Shown in pieces: positions 20,931 to 33,759 of a stretch of DNA of 64,000 bases (its first letter is position 1; each line of letters starts with the position of its first letter). Under the pieces are notes generated by a model. It saw only the letters and a list, made by a program, of their open reading frames with translations. It ran no database searches and was not told the DNA's origin. A program made the translations under genes and the position numbers. The DNA is from Salminus brasiliensis (Eukaryota; Chordata; Actinopteri; Characiformes; Bryconidae): NCBI RefSeq assembly GCF_030463535.1, contig NC_132893.1, forward strand, positions 30,760,782 to 30,824,781, read 5' to 3'.

Positions 20931-21285
20931 TGGAACATGGGCTAAGTGTGTTCCAGGTGGTCGTGGGCTTTCAGTGGATTTGTGCATACTTGTGCATACT
21001 GGGCTTTCCAAACAGGCCCCATCATTCTTTACAGCAGAATTCTTTATATCTCACATAGGTCCCATGTAGGCCCCGTATTCAGTGTACAACACTGGTGGGC
21101 ATCCATATGTGGGGCCAACAAGGACCCAAGGACAAAATGTTCTTGTTCACAGTTGGACTTCCCATACAGACCCCACATGGACATTTAAGCTGGGCAGATA
21201 AGGAGCTTTCACAGGTGCCTAAAATGCCTGCACAGTACTGTATACCCGGGACCTTGTCCTGCACCATTGTTAGATAAAGAGATAA
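20931..21285. other. Non-coding sequence with a dispersed repeat
   Basis: The phrases tccatatgtgggg, ccaacaaggaccca and acagaccccacatggaca recur in related form at 42,595-42,805, so both are copies of one unnamed repeat. No gene. Confidence 0.4.
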
Positions 21286-21289
21286 TCAA

Positions 21290-21635
21290 CAGGGGGCTCA
21301 GCGGTCTAATGAGCTTCCACTCTGGCTGGGGTGGGGGTTGCGAGTTTCAATCTCGAGTCATGGTGCTTTGCCATCATCAGCTAGAGTCTGAGAGAGCACA
21401 ACTGGCTGTGCTCTCTCCAGGTGTGTAGATGGCGCTCTCTCCCCTCATCACTCTTAAGCGACGTGTTGGTCGCCACAGGCGTTTGTTAGCTGGTGCGGTG
21501 AAGCTGGGGACCCTACACATGAGCTTTCCTCCGAAAGTGTCAATTGCCTAGCAGTTTGAAAAGAGGCGGTGGCTGGATTCATGTGTATTCATGGCTGGAT
21601 TCATGTGTATCGGAGGAGACGTGTGTTAAGTCCTT
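21290..21635 (+). mobile_element. tRNA-derived SINE, family C
   Basis: A tRNA-like head (gggctcagcggtctaatgag) and B-box-like gagtttcaatctc, then a body with agagagcacaactggctgtg. A 17-bp duplication (ggctggattcatgtgta) sits near the 3' end. Confidence 0.7.
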
Positions 21636-21639
21636 ATAG

Positions 21640-22539
21640 TTACGAAGCTACGAGACATTATTTTTTTATGAGTGGTCATAATGTTTTGGCTTATCTGCAT
21701 TTGTCTCAATTATATGGACAACAGGCCCGTTAAAGATCTTTGGCCCATCGTCCACAGTACCGATGCCCTGCTGAACCAGTGTGCAGAGCGCAGATGTGAT
21801 GGCTGGCATTAGGCGCCTCCTGGATAGATAAATAAATAAATAAATAAATAAAAATAGTAAATAAACAACCTCCTCAAACCTGCTGACTTCACACTTTACT
21901 AACTGTTAAACGCGTAGCCTCTTATATCCGAGAGAACGAGAGCGGGCCAGTGAAAGAGAGAGAGAGAGAGAAAGAGAGACAGGTGGCTAGGCCCGTCTTC
22001 CCTTGCCCTCCTCTCCTTTTTGAACTTTCTTTCATTCTTTCACTCCATTCTGCTCTTTTTCTCGCACACCCATTCACTCCCTCCATTCTTCTCCCCTCTC
22101 CTCTTTTGTCCGCCCTGCTGAGCTTCGCCCTCCGCTCTATTCAGCTCCCAGACAGCCTCCATTGACTAGAGCCCCCTGCTCCCCCCTACATACACACACA
22201 CACACCAGCCTGTCCCCACCTCACACACCCTGCACTAAGCAGCTGCTATGCTAATTACCCACTGATGGAGGGATGGGGGAATGAGAAAGAGAGAAAGAGA
22301 GAGAGAGGGAGGACTCGACTTCCTCATCTCCATATCATACTGCAATGGCAAAGCAGGAGAGTACGCATCTAGGCATACAAGGAGCACCACACACACACAT
22401 ACACCCACCCACAGGCTGCTTGGGGTTGTGTGTTGAGATTAAGCTTCTCTTTTGCCCTCTAGGCAAACTGTGTGTGTGTGTGGGTGGGTGTGTTTCACAG
22501 GAAGCCTAGCCACATACCTTCACTCTACCTGCCGACTAA
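21640..22539. other. Non-coding intergenic sequence with small microsatellites
   Basis: No gene seen. Short (AAAT)n at 21,830-21,855, GA tracts at 21,955 and 22,290, and CA/GT tracts at 22,195 and 22,470. Confidence 0.4.
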
Positions 22540-23260
22540 CACCTGCTGTCCTGAGCAGCTATTGAAGGGGAATTCCACCAAATTTCACAATTTTCACCTT
22601 TATTTCTTGGCTTGAGCATAAAAGTCATGGAGGGTAACTTGATGGGCACCATTCTGTAGGCATTTCCAGGCACTACAATCTCCCACGATACACTGGGAGA
22701 TTGGAACATTTCAACCCCTTCATGACAGCCGTCTTTAGTACTTAGTAGAGCGCCCTTTGTTGTTGTGACCTTCTGCAAACATGATGCATAGCCAGACACC
22801 AGCATTCCTGAGCAATCTCAGCCCATTCCTCATTGGCAGTTTCCTTGGGTTTGCTGTTGGAACCGCCTTCTTCAAATCTTCAAATAATTTTCTATGGTTC
22901 AAGTCAGACGAATGTGATAACCACTCCCGAATCTTCCAGGACTTCTTCTAAAACCGGTCCTTGGTGGACTTTGAGGTATGTTTGAAGGTCCAATGATGCA
23001 GCTTCAAACTTCAGCCTCCTCACAGAAGGCATGACCTTTCCTTTTAGGCTTTCCTGATACTTCAGTGAATCAATCTTGCCTCCACATGCTGAAGGTTTCC
23101 ATTGCCAAAGGAAGCAAAGTAGCCCCAGAGCATCACCGAGCTCTTTCGCTCCACAGAACAGAATCCCAAAACTTCTGTGGAGAAATGAAACCAAACTGGA
23201 GCTTTCCGAGCCCATGGATCAGCAGTATGTCTGGAGGGGGAACAATAATAAACCTAATTT
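22540..23260 (-). pseudogene. Tc1/mariner-family transposase remnant
   Basis: On the - strand broken frames contain Tc1-like stretches (for example GALLSTKDGCHEGVEMFQ followed by a tail). The same nucleotide order occurs in the clearer copy at 47,345-48,180, which has the DLNPIEN-type motif. Several frameshifts and stops are present. Not functional. Confidence 0.65.
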
Positions 23261-24825
23261 GCAATAGAGGTTGAATCATTTCAGCAACAGTACACAAGCT
23301 AAATGTGGATCAAAATGCTTTCCCGAATATTTTTGTTATCAAGTAACAGACAGTAAAACGCAATGGAATTGGCAACGGCAACTCTGCTCATATAGGCAAA
23401 TGATAGTTTTAAGCCACTGGATGCCGTGGGTTAGTTGAACAGTTGGTATAGGTTACTCAGCAACACAACAGACTGACTATCATTCAGGATTTAGTTCATG
23501 TGTTTATAGAGATTTTATACAATGGCTTTGAACATGACCACTTATGTTTATATTTGTTTATGTGACCCGTTCTGATGCATGTTGATGATGAGAAAGTGTC
23601 TGAATTCATTTGAATTCCTGCCGCTACTTAGCGAAGTAAACATGTCCTTAATATGTACATCATAAATATAGCAATTTTATTTACCAGCCAGAACCTCCTA
23701 ATATTGTTGCTGTGAATCAAAAACTTTGTATATCTTTTTTTTTTTTTTACTTTTTGACATAATCTGCCAACTGTTCTGTACATTGTATCAGAATTACATG
23801 AATGGACCAATAGAATTGCTGTGACTTCTTTTTACACTGCCTCCTATTGAAAGTTAATGTGTTTTTCTTCTTTTTCTCCTGTAAAGCTGCAGGAATTGTG
23901 CACAACAGCGATCATATATAACGTCCAAGATGGTGAAATTGTGGCGAATCCAGATTTGACCATCTCTGTATGAGTGGTTTGGTGTAAAATGCTGCCTTCC
24001 AGAGTCGGAACTGTTTACAGTGGTGGGTGACTGGATCCAGTCGTCTGAAGAGTGTAATGCCTAAGACAGGTATTACACCAAATGGTCTGATTACACTGCC
24101 TGATGACTGCATGTGTGTGAATGTGAATGGGCAGCTTGTACCCTTTACTAGTCTACAATCTTCACTTTGTACTACTGTTTATATTTGCACTGACCATACC
24201 CAGATTTGTAATCTGCTGCATATGTCACTATATGTTTTAGGTCATTTCAGGGATCCATATACTTTCATTTTATACACTTAATAAGAACACTGCTGCATAT
24301 GACACTTTACTTCTGATGTCAAAAATGTCTAAATGTCTAAATAGCTTAATAACACTTCAACTCCTACCTTCATCCAAATGAGTAAATTATCATTTCTTGC
24401 TTCATGTTATTTCATGTTTAATGTTTATTTAAACGTTTGGTGTCTATTTTGTGGCACCATGGAGCCAGGAGCTTTCTTGAAGGTTCCTCAAAGCACCTTA
24501 AGAAAGAGGTTCCTCCAAAAATTCAGTGACTGCTGAATGTTGCACCTTTATAAGTCACTCTTTACCTTTACCTCAACCAATCACAGGCCTCCACCTGTCT
24601 TTAAAACACCTTTACCTACACACCTATTTAGTTGCTTTCAGATGCTGACGTTTCGTCTTTTCCCTCTGTCCTCCCCACCGCCACCAGTTTGGTCCCTCTG
24701 ACCTGTTGCCCAGGGGTTTGACTCAGCCCATGCCTTCTTTACCTTCTAAAGCTGCTTCCATATCTCTCAGCTTGTTAACAAATGCATGTGCACAGCTGCC
24801 CATGATTTGTCAAAGCCTGATGTGT
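23261..24825. other. Non-coding intergenic sequence
   Basis: No gene seen. A T-run lies near 23,735. A ggttcctcaaagcacctta fragment at about 24,480-24,515 belongs to the GAACC/GGTTC repeat family described at 34,020. The remainder is unique-looking AT-rich sequence. Confidence 0.4.
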
Positions 24826-24829
24826 ATTT

Positions 24830-24925
24830 ACTGCAGCGGAGTAAAAGTGAATTACACCCTTCCCACCTGTAGGGGGAGCCCAGGAGCAAAAATACAAGTG
24901 TTGCATAATGCTGCTTTACTGAAGT
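24830..24925 (+). repeat. 'ctgtagggggagccca' repeat, copy 1
   Basis: gtaaaagtgaattacac..cacctgtagggggagccca..gcaaaaatacaa. The same block recurs at 28,880-28,960, 31,985-32,085 and 46,180-46,275. The family is unnamed to me. Confidence 0.7.
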
Positions 24926-25139
24926 AGCCCTTTACAGGGTTTACAGGGTTTATAAATGCAATGTTTGTATTAAAAAGCTGCGGTCAGGAGTTGCTGCTGC
25001 AGCAGCAGGACTGCAGCCAGGCTATAGGGCTGCTTGGCCTCCATCCACACTGTACAGATCAGCGGTCAGACTGGAAGCGTCTGGTGTGTTTACTGTTCCT
25101 GCTTTACTAGATAAAGTGATTTACTGCAACCCGTGGTGG

Positions 25140-25316
25140 GGTCATAGCTCAGCATAGACAAACCGCTGACTAACAACATACACACACACACACACAAACA
25201 CACACGCACGCAAATTCACACTCCCACACATATCTCAGCCACTGCAAAGTGTGAAGCTCAATGAGAGAAGCAGACACACACACCATGCCTTCATGCTCAC
25301 TTCCCTTTTTAGGCTA

Positions 25317-25357
<41 letters not shown>

Positions 25358-25447
25358 TGTGAAAGAGAGAGGGAGAGTTGCAAACAAAAGACTGGAACAG
25401 ATCCGGGACTCAGCGTGAGAGAAGCGGGTGCATCAGTGTATGATTAT

Positions 25448-25488
<41 letters not shown>

Positions 25489-25500
25489 TGTGCGTGTGCA
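25140..25500. repeat. Cluster of CA/GT microsatellites
   Basis: (CA)n at 25,180-25,205, (GT)n at 25,318-25,361 and 25,447-25,486. Confidence 0.9.
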
Positions 25501-25980
25501 GCAGGCAGCTGGGGAGAAGACTCCTGTTCAGTTATTTAGTGACCCAGTGGCCCGCAGGGTGGGGCCACCCATGTGACATCTGCCTTTCTGTGTGAGGAGG
25601 GAGCTCCCATATGGAATACACACACACACAAACATATATGGTCTTGTAAGACTGTCATTGTGGAGTATTTCCACTGTAATACTGCAGCTAAATGATCCTC
25701 TGTTTAGCTCAGCAAACAAAAAGGAAATGTTGACAGTTTAAAAACAAACAAACAAACAAACATAAAATAAACTAAAAAAAAAAAAAATCATTTTAATAAC
25801 ATTTATTCATTAACAGACACTTTGATCTGAGGCGTACAGTACAAACAAATAAATAAACTCATTTAAATCCAATTATCTCCATGAAGACTAGTGGTCTCCA
25901 TAGCAACAATCACAAAAAAGTCATGTTTCACAATCATGTTGGGGATGTTTGGTCCCCAGAAAGCGTTAAATACCTGCCCC

Positions 25981-25981
<1 letters not shown>

Positions 25982-26044
<63 letters not shown>
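25982..26044. repeat. (CA)n microsatellite
   Basis: About 31 uninterrupted CA units. Confidence 0.95.
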
Positions 26045-26047
<3 letters not shown>

Positions 26048-26149
26048 CATCACATGAGTGCACCCTCCTGCTGCCGGCTGCTTTTGTTTAGCCATTGTGT
26101 GTCTCACTCCGTCACTGTTAGCCTCATTCCTATACAGCCCATTAAGAGT

Positions 26150-26452
26150 GCATGTGTGTGTGTGTGTGTGTGTGCTTGTGTGTTCACAGGGCCAGTCTGG
26201 TCAGCGACGCGTTCGTGCAACAGGCTAAGATACTCCCCCATGATCATGCATAAATAATCAAACACACACACACACAAACACACACAGGCGTGTGGTTGGG
26301 GAGCAGGGTGCTTGTCACTGGGTCAGATTTTCTACACATGTCTATGACCTCTCCCAGCTGGACACACCAGTGTGTGTGTGTGTGTGTGGAGCATCTTATT
26401 TGTGGACACCATTCTAATAAATGCACTGGGCTAGTTTAAGCAGAACCCAAAT

Positions 26453-26487
<35 letters not shown>
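26150..26487. repeat. Further CA/GT tracts
   Basis: (GT)n at 26,153-26,172 and 26,371-26,388; (CA)n at 26,261-26,285 and 26,454-26,487. Confidence 0.9.
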
Positions 26488-26488
<1 letters not shown>

Positions 26489-26570
26489 CTCGTAGTCCCT
26501 ATAGAGAAGTACTGCCAATAGAGTAGGACTCTCTGGAGCACCTAATACCAGACATGGGTATATATATATA
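26488..26570 (-). mobile_element. Fragment of the Tc1/mariner-like 'tattgggac' family
   Basis: Reverse complement of the 3' part of the 17,795-18,180 copy (ctctggagcacctaatacca versus tgctccagagagtcctattc). Confidence 0.55.
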
Positions 26571-26699
26571 ATAGGCAACACCCCCTCATGGACAGCTATA
26601 CATATGCATTTCTGGACAATCTGAGAGATCCAGAAGCAGCATCTGAAGGTAGAGAAGTATGTGGACTGAGGCGGTGGAGTAATGCTACAGGATTTTACA

Positions 26700-26820
26700 G
26701 TAATATGACTTGGGTTACACACGGTTCTGGAGAGAGAATGCAGTAGCAGTGTTCCGGCCCGGAGTGGGAATGACAGGGACATCATTCTTCCTGTTACAGT
26801 CAGTGGAGCATCAGCAGGAA
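26700..26820 (-). repeat. 'gatgctccactgactgtaac' repeat, copy 1
   Basis: Reverse orientation of a block also at 28,975-29,110 and 30,797-30,935 (key phrases gtaacagggagaat and acgagacctctctccagaac). Unnamed interspersed repeat. Confidence 0.65.
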
Positions 26821-27304
26821 CTCCTCAGACTGTGAAAACTATGAAGACGCAATCTCAGCTTCCTACCAATGGAGGATATTTTAATATTATTAATATTGAG
26901 TAAATGAAAGCAGATTTTTTATGATCTGTCAGTAATAACACTCTTCTTTATCAGTGCTGAGTGTAATATGGGATCATGGCAGCATTAGAGAGACTCCTTC
27001 AGCTCCTTCAGCTCCTTCAGCTCTGTTCTCAAGCTGTGCAGAAGTGCTTCTCCAGCAGCAGCATCTACACACTGCAGTCACCCACGTTTCCCACCATGAG
27101 CACTGTACATCCCCCTGCTGCTCCACCTGTTGTGTGTGTGTGTGTGTGTACGTGTGTGTGTTGGGGAGTAATTATAGGGAATAAAGCGCTGCTTGTTGGG
27201 AGTGAAACTCTGGGTTTGAAATGAGAGGAGGATGAGTGTGTCTGACTGAACACTCTGAATAGAGCCATTCAACAAAGGCCTTACTGCAAGACTCTCACTC
27301 CTTA

Positions 27305-27454
27305 TTGTCATCTCTCTCTCTCTCTCTCTCTTCATTTTTTTGCCTCTTTCTTTTCTCTCTCTTTACTCTTTTCATCTCCACTGCTTTCCATCTTTCTTTT
27401 CTCCCTGTTTGCCTCTCTCATTATTCTTTACTCTGTCATTTATACCTCCCCCCC

Positions 27455-27503
<49 letters not shown>

Positions 27504-27602
27504 TTTCTATCTTTATTTTTTCTATTTTTCTATTATTCTATATTCCTACTTCCTTATACATGGTCCTCTTTGGTCTCACTCTCTTTCTCTTTCTTTTCAT
27601 CT

Positions 27603-27661
<59 letters not shown>

Positions 27662-27665
27662 CTTT

Positions 27666-27709
<44 letters not shown>

Positions 27710-27800
27710 CCTTTTGTCTCTCTCCTTTTTTCTTTCTAATCTCTCTTTCCTCTATACCCCTCTCTCACTTTCTCTTCCTCTCCCCACCTCGTCAAAAGGT
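27305..27800. repeat. Polypyrimidine (CT)n-rich tract
   Basis: Half a kilobase that is almost only C and T, with several pure CT runs. The Ser/Leu/Phe open frames here are artefacts of composition. Confidence 0.9.
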
Positions 27801-27984
27801 GTGAGATGTCTGAGGGTAAGAGTGTATGTGAGTATGTTTGTGAGTGTGTGTGTGTGTGTGTGTCTGTGCGTGTGTTGGGGGGTCTGAAGTGAGGGATCCT
27901 AAAAGAGAACAAGGAGGGCAGGAGGAGAAAAGACCACCCCCCCCACACACCCTCTTTCTCTCTCCCCTCCCCCTCTCAGTCCTC

Positions 27985-28570
27985 CTCGTTCCAGCCAGTT
28001 GAAGATGAGGATGTTAACTGCTTGTGGGTTTTTGTGGATGGTGTTTAAGGGAAGCCGAACTGGCCGAACAGGCTGCGTAACCGACCGTGCAGCTCAACAC
28101 AGCCCACTGAGGACATTTAGGACATTTCCCACCCTCTTTTCCACAGCCCTCCGCCACACCAGTGCAGTTCACTCTTTCCCTCTCAGCAGGCAGCGTAAAT
28201 GCTCTCTTCTCAAGCAGCCCGAACGCCTGCCCCACTTTACTGCAGCTCGAGCACTCAGTGGTTACAGTGAAAGGAAGTCCCATAACCCGCAAAAGTCCCA
28301 TGCTAAGAAATGAAAATTCATCTTGGCATTAGGTGTTTTTTGTTTATGAAATATTGTGTAATATTAGAATAATGATGACTAAAGTACCGTAATTATTGCA
28401 AATGGAGCTAGACTGCCTGATAAGTGGTATTTTGGGTGGAAATGGCTGGAAAAACATAGGTTTGATTCTTCCTCTTCTCAAAGCAGCTCAGCAACTGCAT
28501 TAAAGGGCCCAAATAAGCTCTTGAGAACTGCACAACTGCTTAGTCTGAGTCACATTCATTTTTTAAAATA
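27985..28570. other. Non-coding sequence, no gene recognised
   Basis: A 104-codon open frame at 27,999-28,313 (+) starts MKMRMLTACGFLWMVF and has a hydrophobic start, but no family signature and no clear splice context. I do not call it a gene. Confidence 0.35.
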
Positions 28571-28835
28571 ATTTCTTGCTTATTTTACCCCAGTTGGGAA
28601 GGTCAATTACCCAATCCTCGTTCATGTGAACTCCCTGTGCACACCTGTGCTGACCAACATCACACTAGGAGTGATGTGGGGAGGAAGTACCATCAACCCA
28701 CCGCTGATAAAGCAAGGCCAATTGTGCTCTTTCAGACTCCAGCTGCTGATGACAAGCAGCATGACCCGGGATTCGAAGCAGCAATCTTCGGATCATAGAG
28801 GTAGAGCCTTAGTGCACTGGACCTTTTCCACAAAT
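28570..28835 (-). mobile_element. tRNA-derived SINE, family C, reverse
   Basis: On the - strand the head and B box (gcttcgaatccc) precede a body matching 21,290-21,635 (ccaacatcacact; acttcctccccac). Confidence 0.6.
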
Positions 28836-28879
28836 GAACATGTACAGCTGTCAATCAGGGGGCGCTCCAAGTGTAATTT

Positions 28880-28960
28880 GTATTTACAGCAGTGGAGTAA
28901 AAGCGGATCACATGCCCCGCCTGTAGGGGGAGCCCATGATGTAGCAACTGTACCTTAAAA
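28880..28960 (+). repeat. 'ctgtagggggagccca' repeat, copy 2
   Basis: gtaaaagcggatcacatgcc..ctgtagggggagcccatgat. It directly precedes a copy of the 'gatgctccactg' repeat, so the two may be parts of one larger element. Confidence 0.7.
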
Positions 28961-28974
28961 TAGCAGTTTAAGCG

Positions 28975-29110
28975 TCATGTTGATGCTCCATTGACTGTAA
29001 CAGGGAGAATAGGAGCTATGGCATTCCCACTCCAGGCCGGAACGCCGCTACTGCACTATGGAACTTTGGTGGAGCTGAACGAGACCTCTCTCCAGAACTG
29101 TCATATTAGA
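28975..29110 (+). repeat. 'gatgctccactgactgtaac' repeat, copy 2
   Basis: Matches 30,797-30,935 over about 130 bp. Confidence 0.7.
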
Positions 29111-29629
29111 GACATCTCTGCTCTGACCTCCCCCGAATCTGATCCATTCGTAATCTGATCACAATGTGTCCTGGCAGTGTTTACACCGGGCTTTTCATGC
29201 GGTCAAGTGAAATCCGAGCGTGATCCGATCACCACAAATGCATGTTTATCCCGGGTGTAAACAGGCTGTTTTCCTGGATCACCAGCACCATAAAGCAGTC
29301 TGAGCTATTCCGTTTCTCTACATTGAGCCATTTCACACCAAACTTCAACTCAGAATTCTTTTTTTTTTTTTTCTCGCATGTAATTGGTGAAATTCCACTT
29401 TTCTCAGGTGGCCTAAAACATCTGCAGATTTCGGCTCTGTGCACTCGTACTACCCTGATCCCAGCCGCGCACCTACAGAGGCTCCATCACCTCGATCTTA
29501 TCAGCATGTACACACATACAATCACTACTGTCTCTGAAGCCCAATTCGGAGGGGATTAGTGTTATATGGAGAGGTGGGGTGATGTAGTTATGACCAGAGG
29601 TTCTTAGTGATTTTAGTCACTGTGTGCTC

Positions 29630-29770
29630 CCACGTCCCGATTCTAGTGTCTTGACCATAGGATCACTAGTTCGAATCCCGGTCATGCGGCCAGCCATTGA
29701 CAGCCGGGGCCCTGAGAGAATGCAACTGGCCTTGCTCTCTCCTGGGCAGGTAGATGGCACATTGCTTGGT
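29630..29770 (+). mobile_element. tRNA-derived SINE, family C, partial
   Basis: B box agttcgaatcccgg, then agagaatgcaactggccttg. It is truncated at the 3' side by a small tandem repeat (29,770-29,870) of the phrase gggactgtctacaaat. Confidence 0.6.
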
Positions 29771-30205
29771 TTCTTAAAGGGACTGTCTACAAATGTCATT
29801 GCTTGGCTTCGTAAAGGGACTGTCTACAAATTACATTCATTGGTATCAGAGAGGGACCGTCTACTAAGTGATTTTGCTTGGATCATCTATGACCTGCATC
29901 AAAAAAGCAGTGTGTGGTGTGGTGTCAGAAACCACATAAGCAAGTGCATTAGAGATTACTGCCAGCAGCTATCTTTATGTGAATGTGTAGAGCTTAGTGG
30001 AGAAACCATGTGCTGTAGGTGTATCACCATATAAGCATTTCTTAAAAGGGAAATTCTGAGGCTGAGATGTTCCATGGAAATGCGTGTGTGTGAGAGTGTG
30101 TGTGTCTGTGTGTGTGTATTTGAAGGAGAAGTGAACCCTTCAATGAGCTGACGCACTTTGATCCTATCCAGTGGTCTGAATCTGTTTGAGTTACCAACCA
30201 ACCCA

Positions 30206-30208
<3 letters not shown>

Positions 30209-30248
<40 letters not shown>

Positions 30249-30330
30249 TACATTCCCCCTTGGCTCTCTACATATTTACACACCAGCCTTCTTCCCACAG
30301 CAAAGACGTACCACTAACCAGTCCCAGTCT

Positions 30331-30373
<43 letters not shown>
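30209..30373. repeat. Two (CA)n microsatellites
   Basis: 30,209-30,244 and 30,332-30,373. Confidence 0.95.
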
Positions 30374-30374
<1 letters not shown>

Positions 30375-30796
30375 AAAGACACTTTCGTTTCATTTACCCA
30401 AACCACAGCGCTGTGGGAACGGCCTACATTGCAGATTTGCAGGAGCTTCGTCCAGCTGGTAACTTCATCCAACCACACACGGCCTGTGAGAACTCAATTA
30501 TGTTTTAACGCATTTGTGCTGGGTGTCTGAGTAATGGACAGACCACTGGAGTCACGCCTAATTTTTCCAGGAAACCCAAACATTGGGCTGGTTTGCCGTA
30601 CCTGTGTGTGATTGTTGGGAGGGTTTCAGAACCGTCGCGCCAATTCAAAACCATGCACTTGGCTCGTCACTTCTTTAACACTGCATTACAGAACTCACCG
30701 CCAGAGTTCACCTTCTGCTTGCTGGGGAGTGTTAGGCTGGACTGTAGGAAGTAAAGGTAGCAGTGATGTTCCACAGTTTCACAAACTCTCCTGATC

Positions 30797-30935
30797 TCAT
30801 GCTGATGCTCCACTGACTGTAACAGGGAGAATGGCATTTCTGTCAATCCCACTCCAGGCCTGAACACTGCTACTGCACTATGAGACTTTAGTGGAGCTGC
30901 ACGAGACCTCTCTCCAGAACGGTGTAGCACTGTAA
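30797..30935 (+). repeat. 'gatgctccactgactgtaac' repeat, copy 3
   Basis: Best-preserved alignment partner of 28,975-29,110. Confidence 0.7.
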
Positions 30936-31984
30936 TCAAGACATAATCAAGACATCCCACCTAGCAAACATTCATTTCAGGAAGGTTGCACCAAGCAACA
31001 TCAATGGAGCAGCAAACTAGCAAACTAGTTCCTATATAACATTAGCTATGCTAATGAAAGAACGGCAGCTGGTAACTCGCCTCAGCTCGTCATGGGCAAT
31101 AGAAAACTCACTGTAGTAAACACAGCAGCAGCACTGTCAGATTTTCGACCCTATAGGCCGGGTCTGTAGACAGGGGGATAGTGTTATTTCCTGTACTGAA
31201 CACTCTGCCATGGAGCTGCAGGACACCACTTGGAACTGATGCACAATGAACGAAAACAGTCACCTGTACATCCCCCCTACAGAGAACTCTGATAGGTCTA
31301 CCGGGCAAAAAGAGAGCCCAATCAGGATGCTCGCTACTGTCACACCTCCCTCCGTATCCATCGACCAGCTGAGCTCCAATTCTCAGAATCCCCCGTCTCA
31401 TGATATCACCATCACGCTATCCAACTCAGCCAATTGCAGATCTGTCTCATCTGTTTGTAATCACTGTGTTTGTGTAAATAGCTGTTCGGCTACTTTCCTA
31501 CTTTGCGAAGTATTGCCAGCCTTCCGTTGCTTACCGAGCATTTATCTGAGTTGACTGCCATCTCGTGTACTGACCTCTGCCTGTCTAGTCGCTCTCCATT
31601 TGTCCACTCTCTCTGTTTCTCTGGTTTTGACTCATTTGGCAAAACATTTCTTGGTTTCTGTCTTTGCCTGGCTTATGTCTTCCCTGTTAGCGCTGCGTTT
31701 TGATCTTTGCTTAGTTTGCATCTGGTTCATTTTCCAATTATCTTTATTGTCTCAAAAGGGTGCACAAGCGAGCCTGATATGCAGAATTCTCATTTCCCGT
31801 GATACCGTATGTATTTTTTTTTTTGCGGGTGTCAGGGTGTCATATCAATATGCGCGAGAACCCCGCGAGTTGCAGGAGAGGTGGGATGTTTGGTAACCCA
31901 GATCATATTTGTGTAAAATCCTGTAACATGTAATCTCTCCCTTCAGATGCCACTTCTGTATCTCTTAGTTTCTCTACGTGTGCA
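30936..31984. other. Non-coding intergenic sequence
   Basis: No gene seen; open frames up to about 100 codons carry no domain. A short T-run is at about 31,816. Confidence 0.4.
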
Positions 31985-32085
31985 GCTGTCCATGAGGGGG
32001 TATTTATGGCAGTGGTGTAAAAGTGGATTACACTCCACACCTGTAGGGGGAGCCCAGCAGCAAAAAATACCAATTCTCACATAAT
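31985..32085 (+). repeat. 'ctgtagggggagccca' repeat, copy 3
   Basis: gtaaaagtggattacactcc..ctgtagggggagcccagcag. The longest match to the copy at 46,180. Confidence 0.7.
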
Positions 32086-32124
32086 GTAGGTAGATAGGGC
32101 TGCACAAACAATTTCTTCAGTGTG

Positions 32125-32425
32125 TCGAAGGCCCGTAGCCCAGTGCCTAAGGTGACAAGAAGACCTATTTATAGGCTTGACTGGCCCCAGTAGCACCGGG
32201 ATATCGATAACAGGGTTGTGGGTTCGATTCCCGGGCTCTGCAAGCTGCCATTGTTGGGCCCTTGAGCTCCCCGGGCGCTGGAATCGGCTGCCCACCGCTC
32301 TGGGTGCGTGTGTACTCACTGCCCCTAGTTCACTAGTGTGTGTGTGTATGTGTTCACTACCACAGATGGGTTAAATGCGGAGGACACAGTGACAAATATG
32401 TGCACCTTTACCTTTACACTAGGAG
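32125..32425 (+). mobile_element. tRNA-derived SINE, family B (forward copy)
   Basis: A tRNA-like head (gcccagtgcctaaggtgaca, diverged), B box gggttcgattccc, then gggcccttgagctcc and the 3' phrase gggttaaatgcggaggacac with an A/T-poor tail (aggtaaaggt read backwards at the end). Confidence 0.7.
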
Positions 32426-32879
32426 GGCCCAAGTACTGTACACTGACAGACCCCAGGTGTATTTCCTCCCATTTTAACCAGGAACCGTGTTGTTAATTTT
32501 AGTTTTGTGGGAAAACACTTTAAGTGATGCTTTTGATGGTGTGGGTTTTTATACTTTGACTGATTTTCAAAAAAATATAAAACAAATTGCAATATATAGA
32601 ATCATAAGCCCTGTAAGCTAATACACAGCATTACTAAAAACATGTGTGTTCTCTTACTGGGTGAGGGGGTGGGCTTAAGATAACCTTCTGGCCAAATTGA
32701 ACAACCTCATTTACCAACTTTGGCCTGTGGGCCACACTGTGGGCAGCCCAGTTCTAATGCATCGCTCCATAGAACCACTTTTGCCATCCTTTTTAAAGAG
32801 AGGAGACTCAATCGTCTGGGACATGCTGGCTCTTTCTGCAAAGCCAAATGTTTGGAGTAAGACACTGAGTACACTCTAT

Positions 32880-32913
<34 letters not shown>

Positions 32914-33480
32914 ATTTGAGGTGAAGCATGGACAGAACTCTGCAGTGATTTCTATGTGCCTTAGTGGCTGAAGCAGTCTCTCAGCGTTAGTGTACGTGCA
33001 AGGATGAGGGTCCTGTTGGCGTCTGTCATTTTCTAGCCGTGCGTCTTTCACTGCTTTGTGCCGCTTTAGGAGAGAGTGTGTGAGTGTGTGTGTGTGTGTG
33101 TGAGCAGGTGATGTGGCCCTGGCCGGAAGGTCACAGAAAGCCGTCAGTTCCTTTTTCCTCTCCGGATATTCCCAGCATTCTCTTGCCAGTATCGGCGGCC
33201 GAGAACGCTGGGAATCTGCGGGGCAGGAAGCTGGACTGGGCCGCTGGGGCTCGGGGCAGAATCTCCCCCGTTTGCCCTGGTCTGGGAACAGTTGCCCTTA
33301 CCCAAATCCTGACCTTAACCATTAGTGCACCAAACACTCAAGTGGTCTCAGATCAACAGCCTGAACCAGGGAGAGGAAAAGAGGAGGACAGAGGGCAGTT
33401 CTCGATTCAGTCAACACTGACCCCCGCTGGACACTGCTGCTATTACCATAACACTGAATGCAGCCTAGATTACCATAAAG
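32426..33480. other. Non-coding sequence with GT tracts
   Basis: (GT)n at 32,885-32,914 and 33,073-33,101. No gene; a GC-rich stretch at 33,160-33,290 has no recognised coding content. Confidence 0.4.
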
Positions 33481-33504
33481 TGTAGTGGATCACCTGGGAC
33501 ATAC

Positions 33505-33740
33505 ACTACATGGACAAAAGTATTGGGACACCTACTCATTCATTTCTTCTCAAATCAAGGGTATTAAAAAAAGAGTTTGTCCTGCTTTTGTTGGAGTAAC
33601 TGTCTCTACTGCCCAGGGAAGATGACTTCCCACTAGATTTTGGAGGAGCATTGCTGTGAGGATTTGACTGCATTCAGCAACAAGAGCCTTAGTGAGGTCA
33701 GGATGTTGAATGATCACCACCAACGCCTCATCCCCAACTC
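33505..33740. mobile_element. Tc1/mariner-like fossil, 'tattgggac' family, copy 3
   Basis: Starts ctacatggacaaaagtattg and runs through gtctctactgcccagggaag and ggaggagcattgctgtgagg. It is followed by a different repeat at 33,760. Confidence 0.65.
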
Positions 33741-33759
33741 ATCCCAACCCGGTCAGGAT

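Noticed and set aside
27305-27887. Ser/Leu open frames of 105-154 codons
   Set aside because: Translations of the (CT)n tract in several frames.
27999-28313. 104-codon frame with a hydrophobic N-terminus
   Set aside because: No family signature, no splice or promoter context, and overlapping open frames on the other strand.
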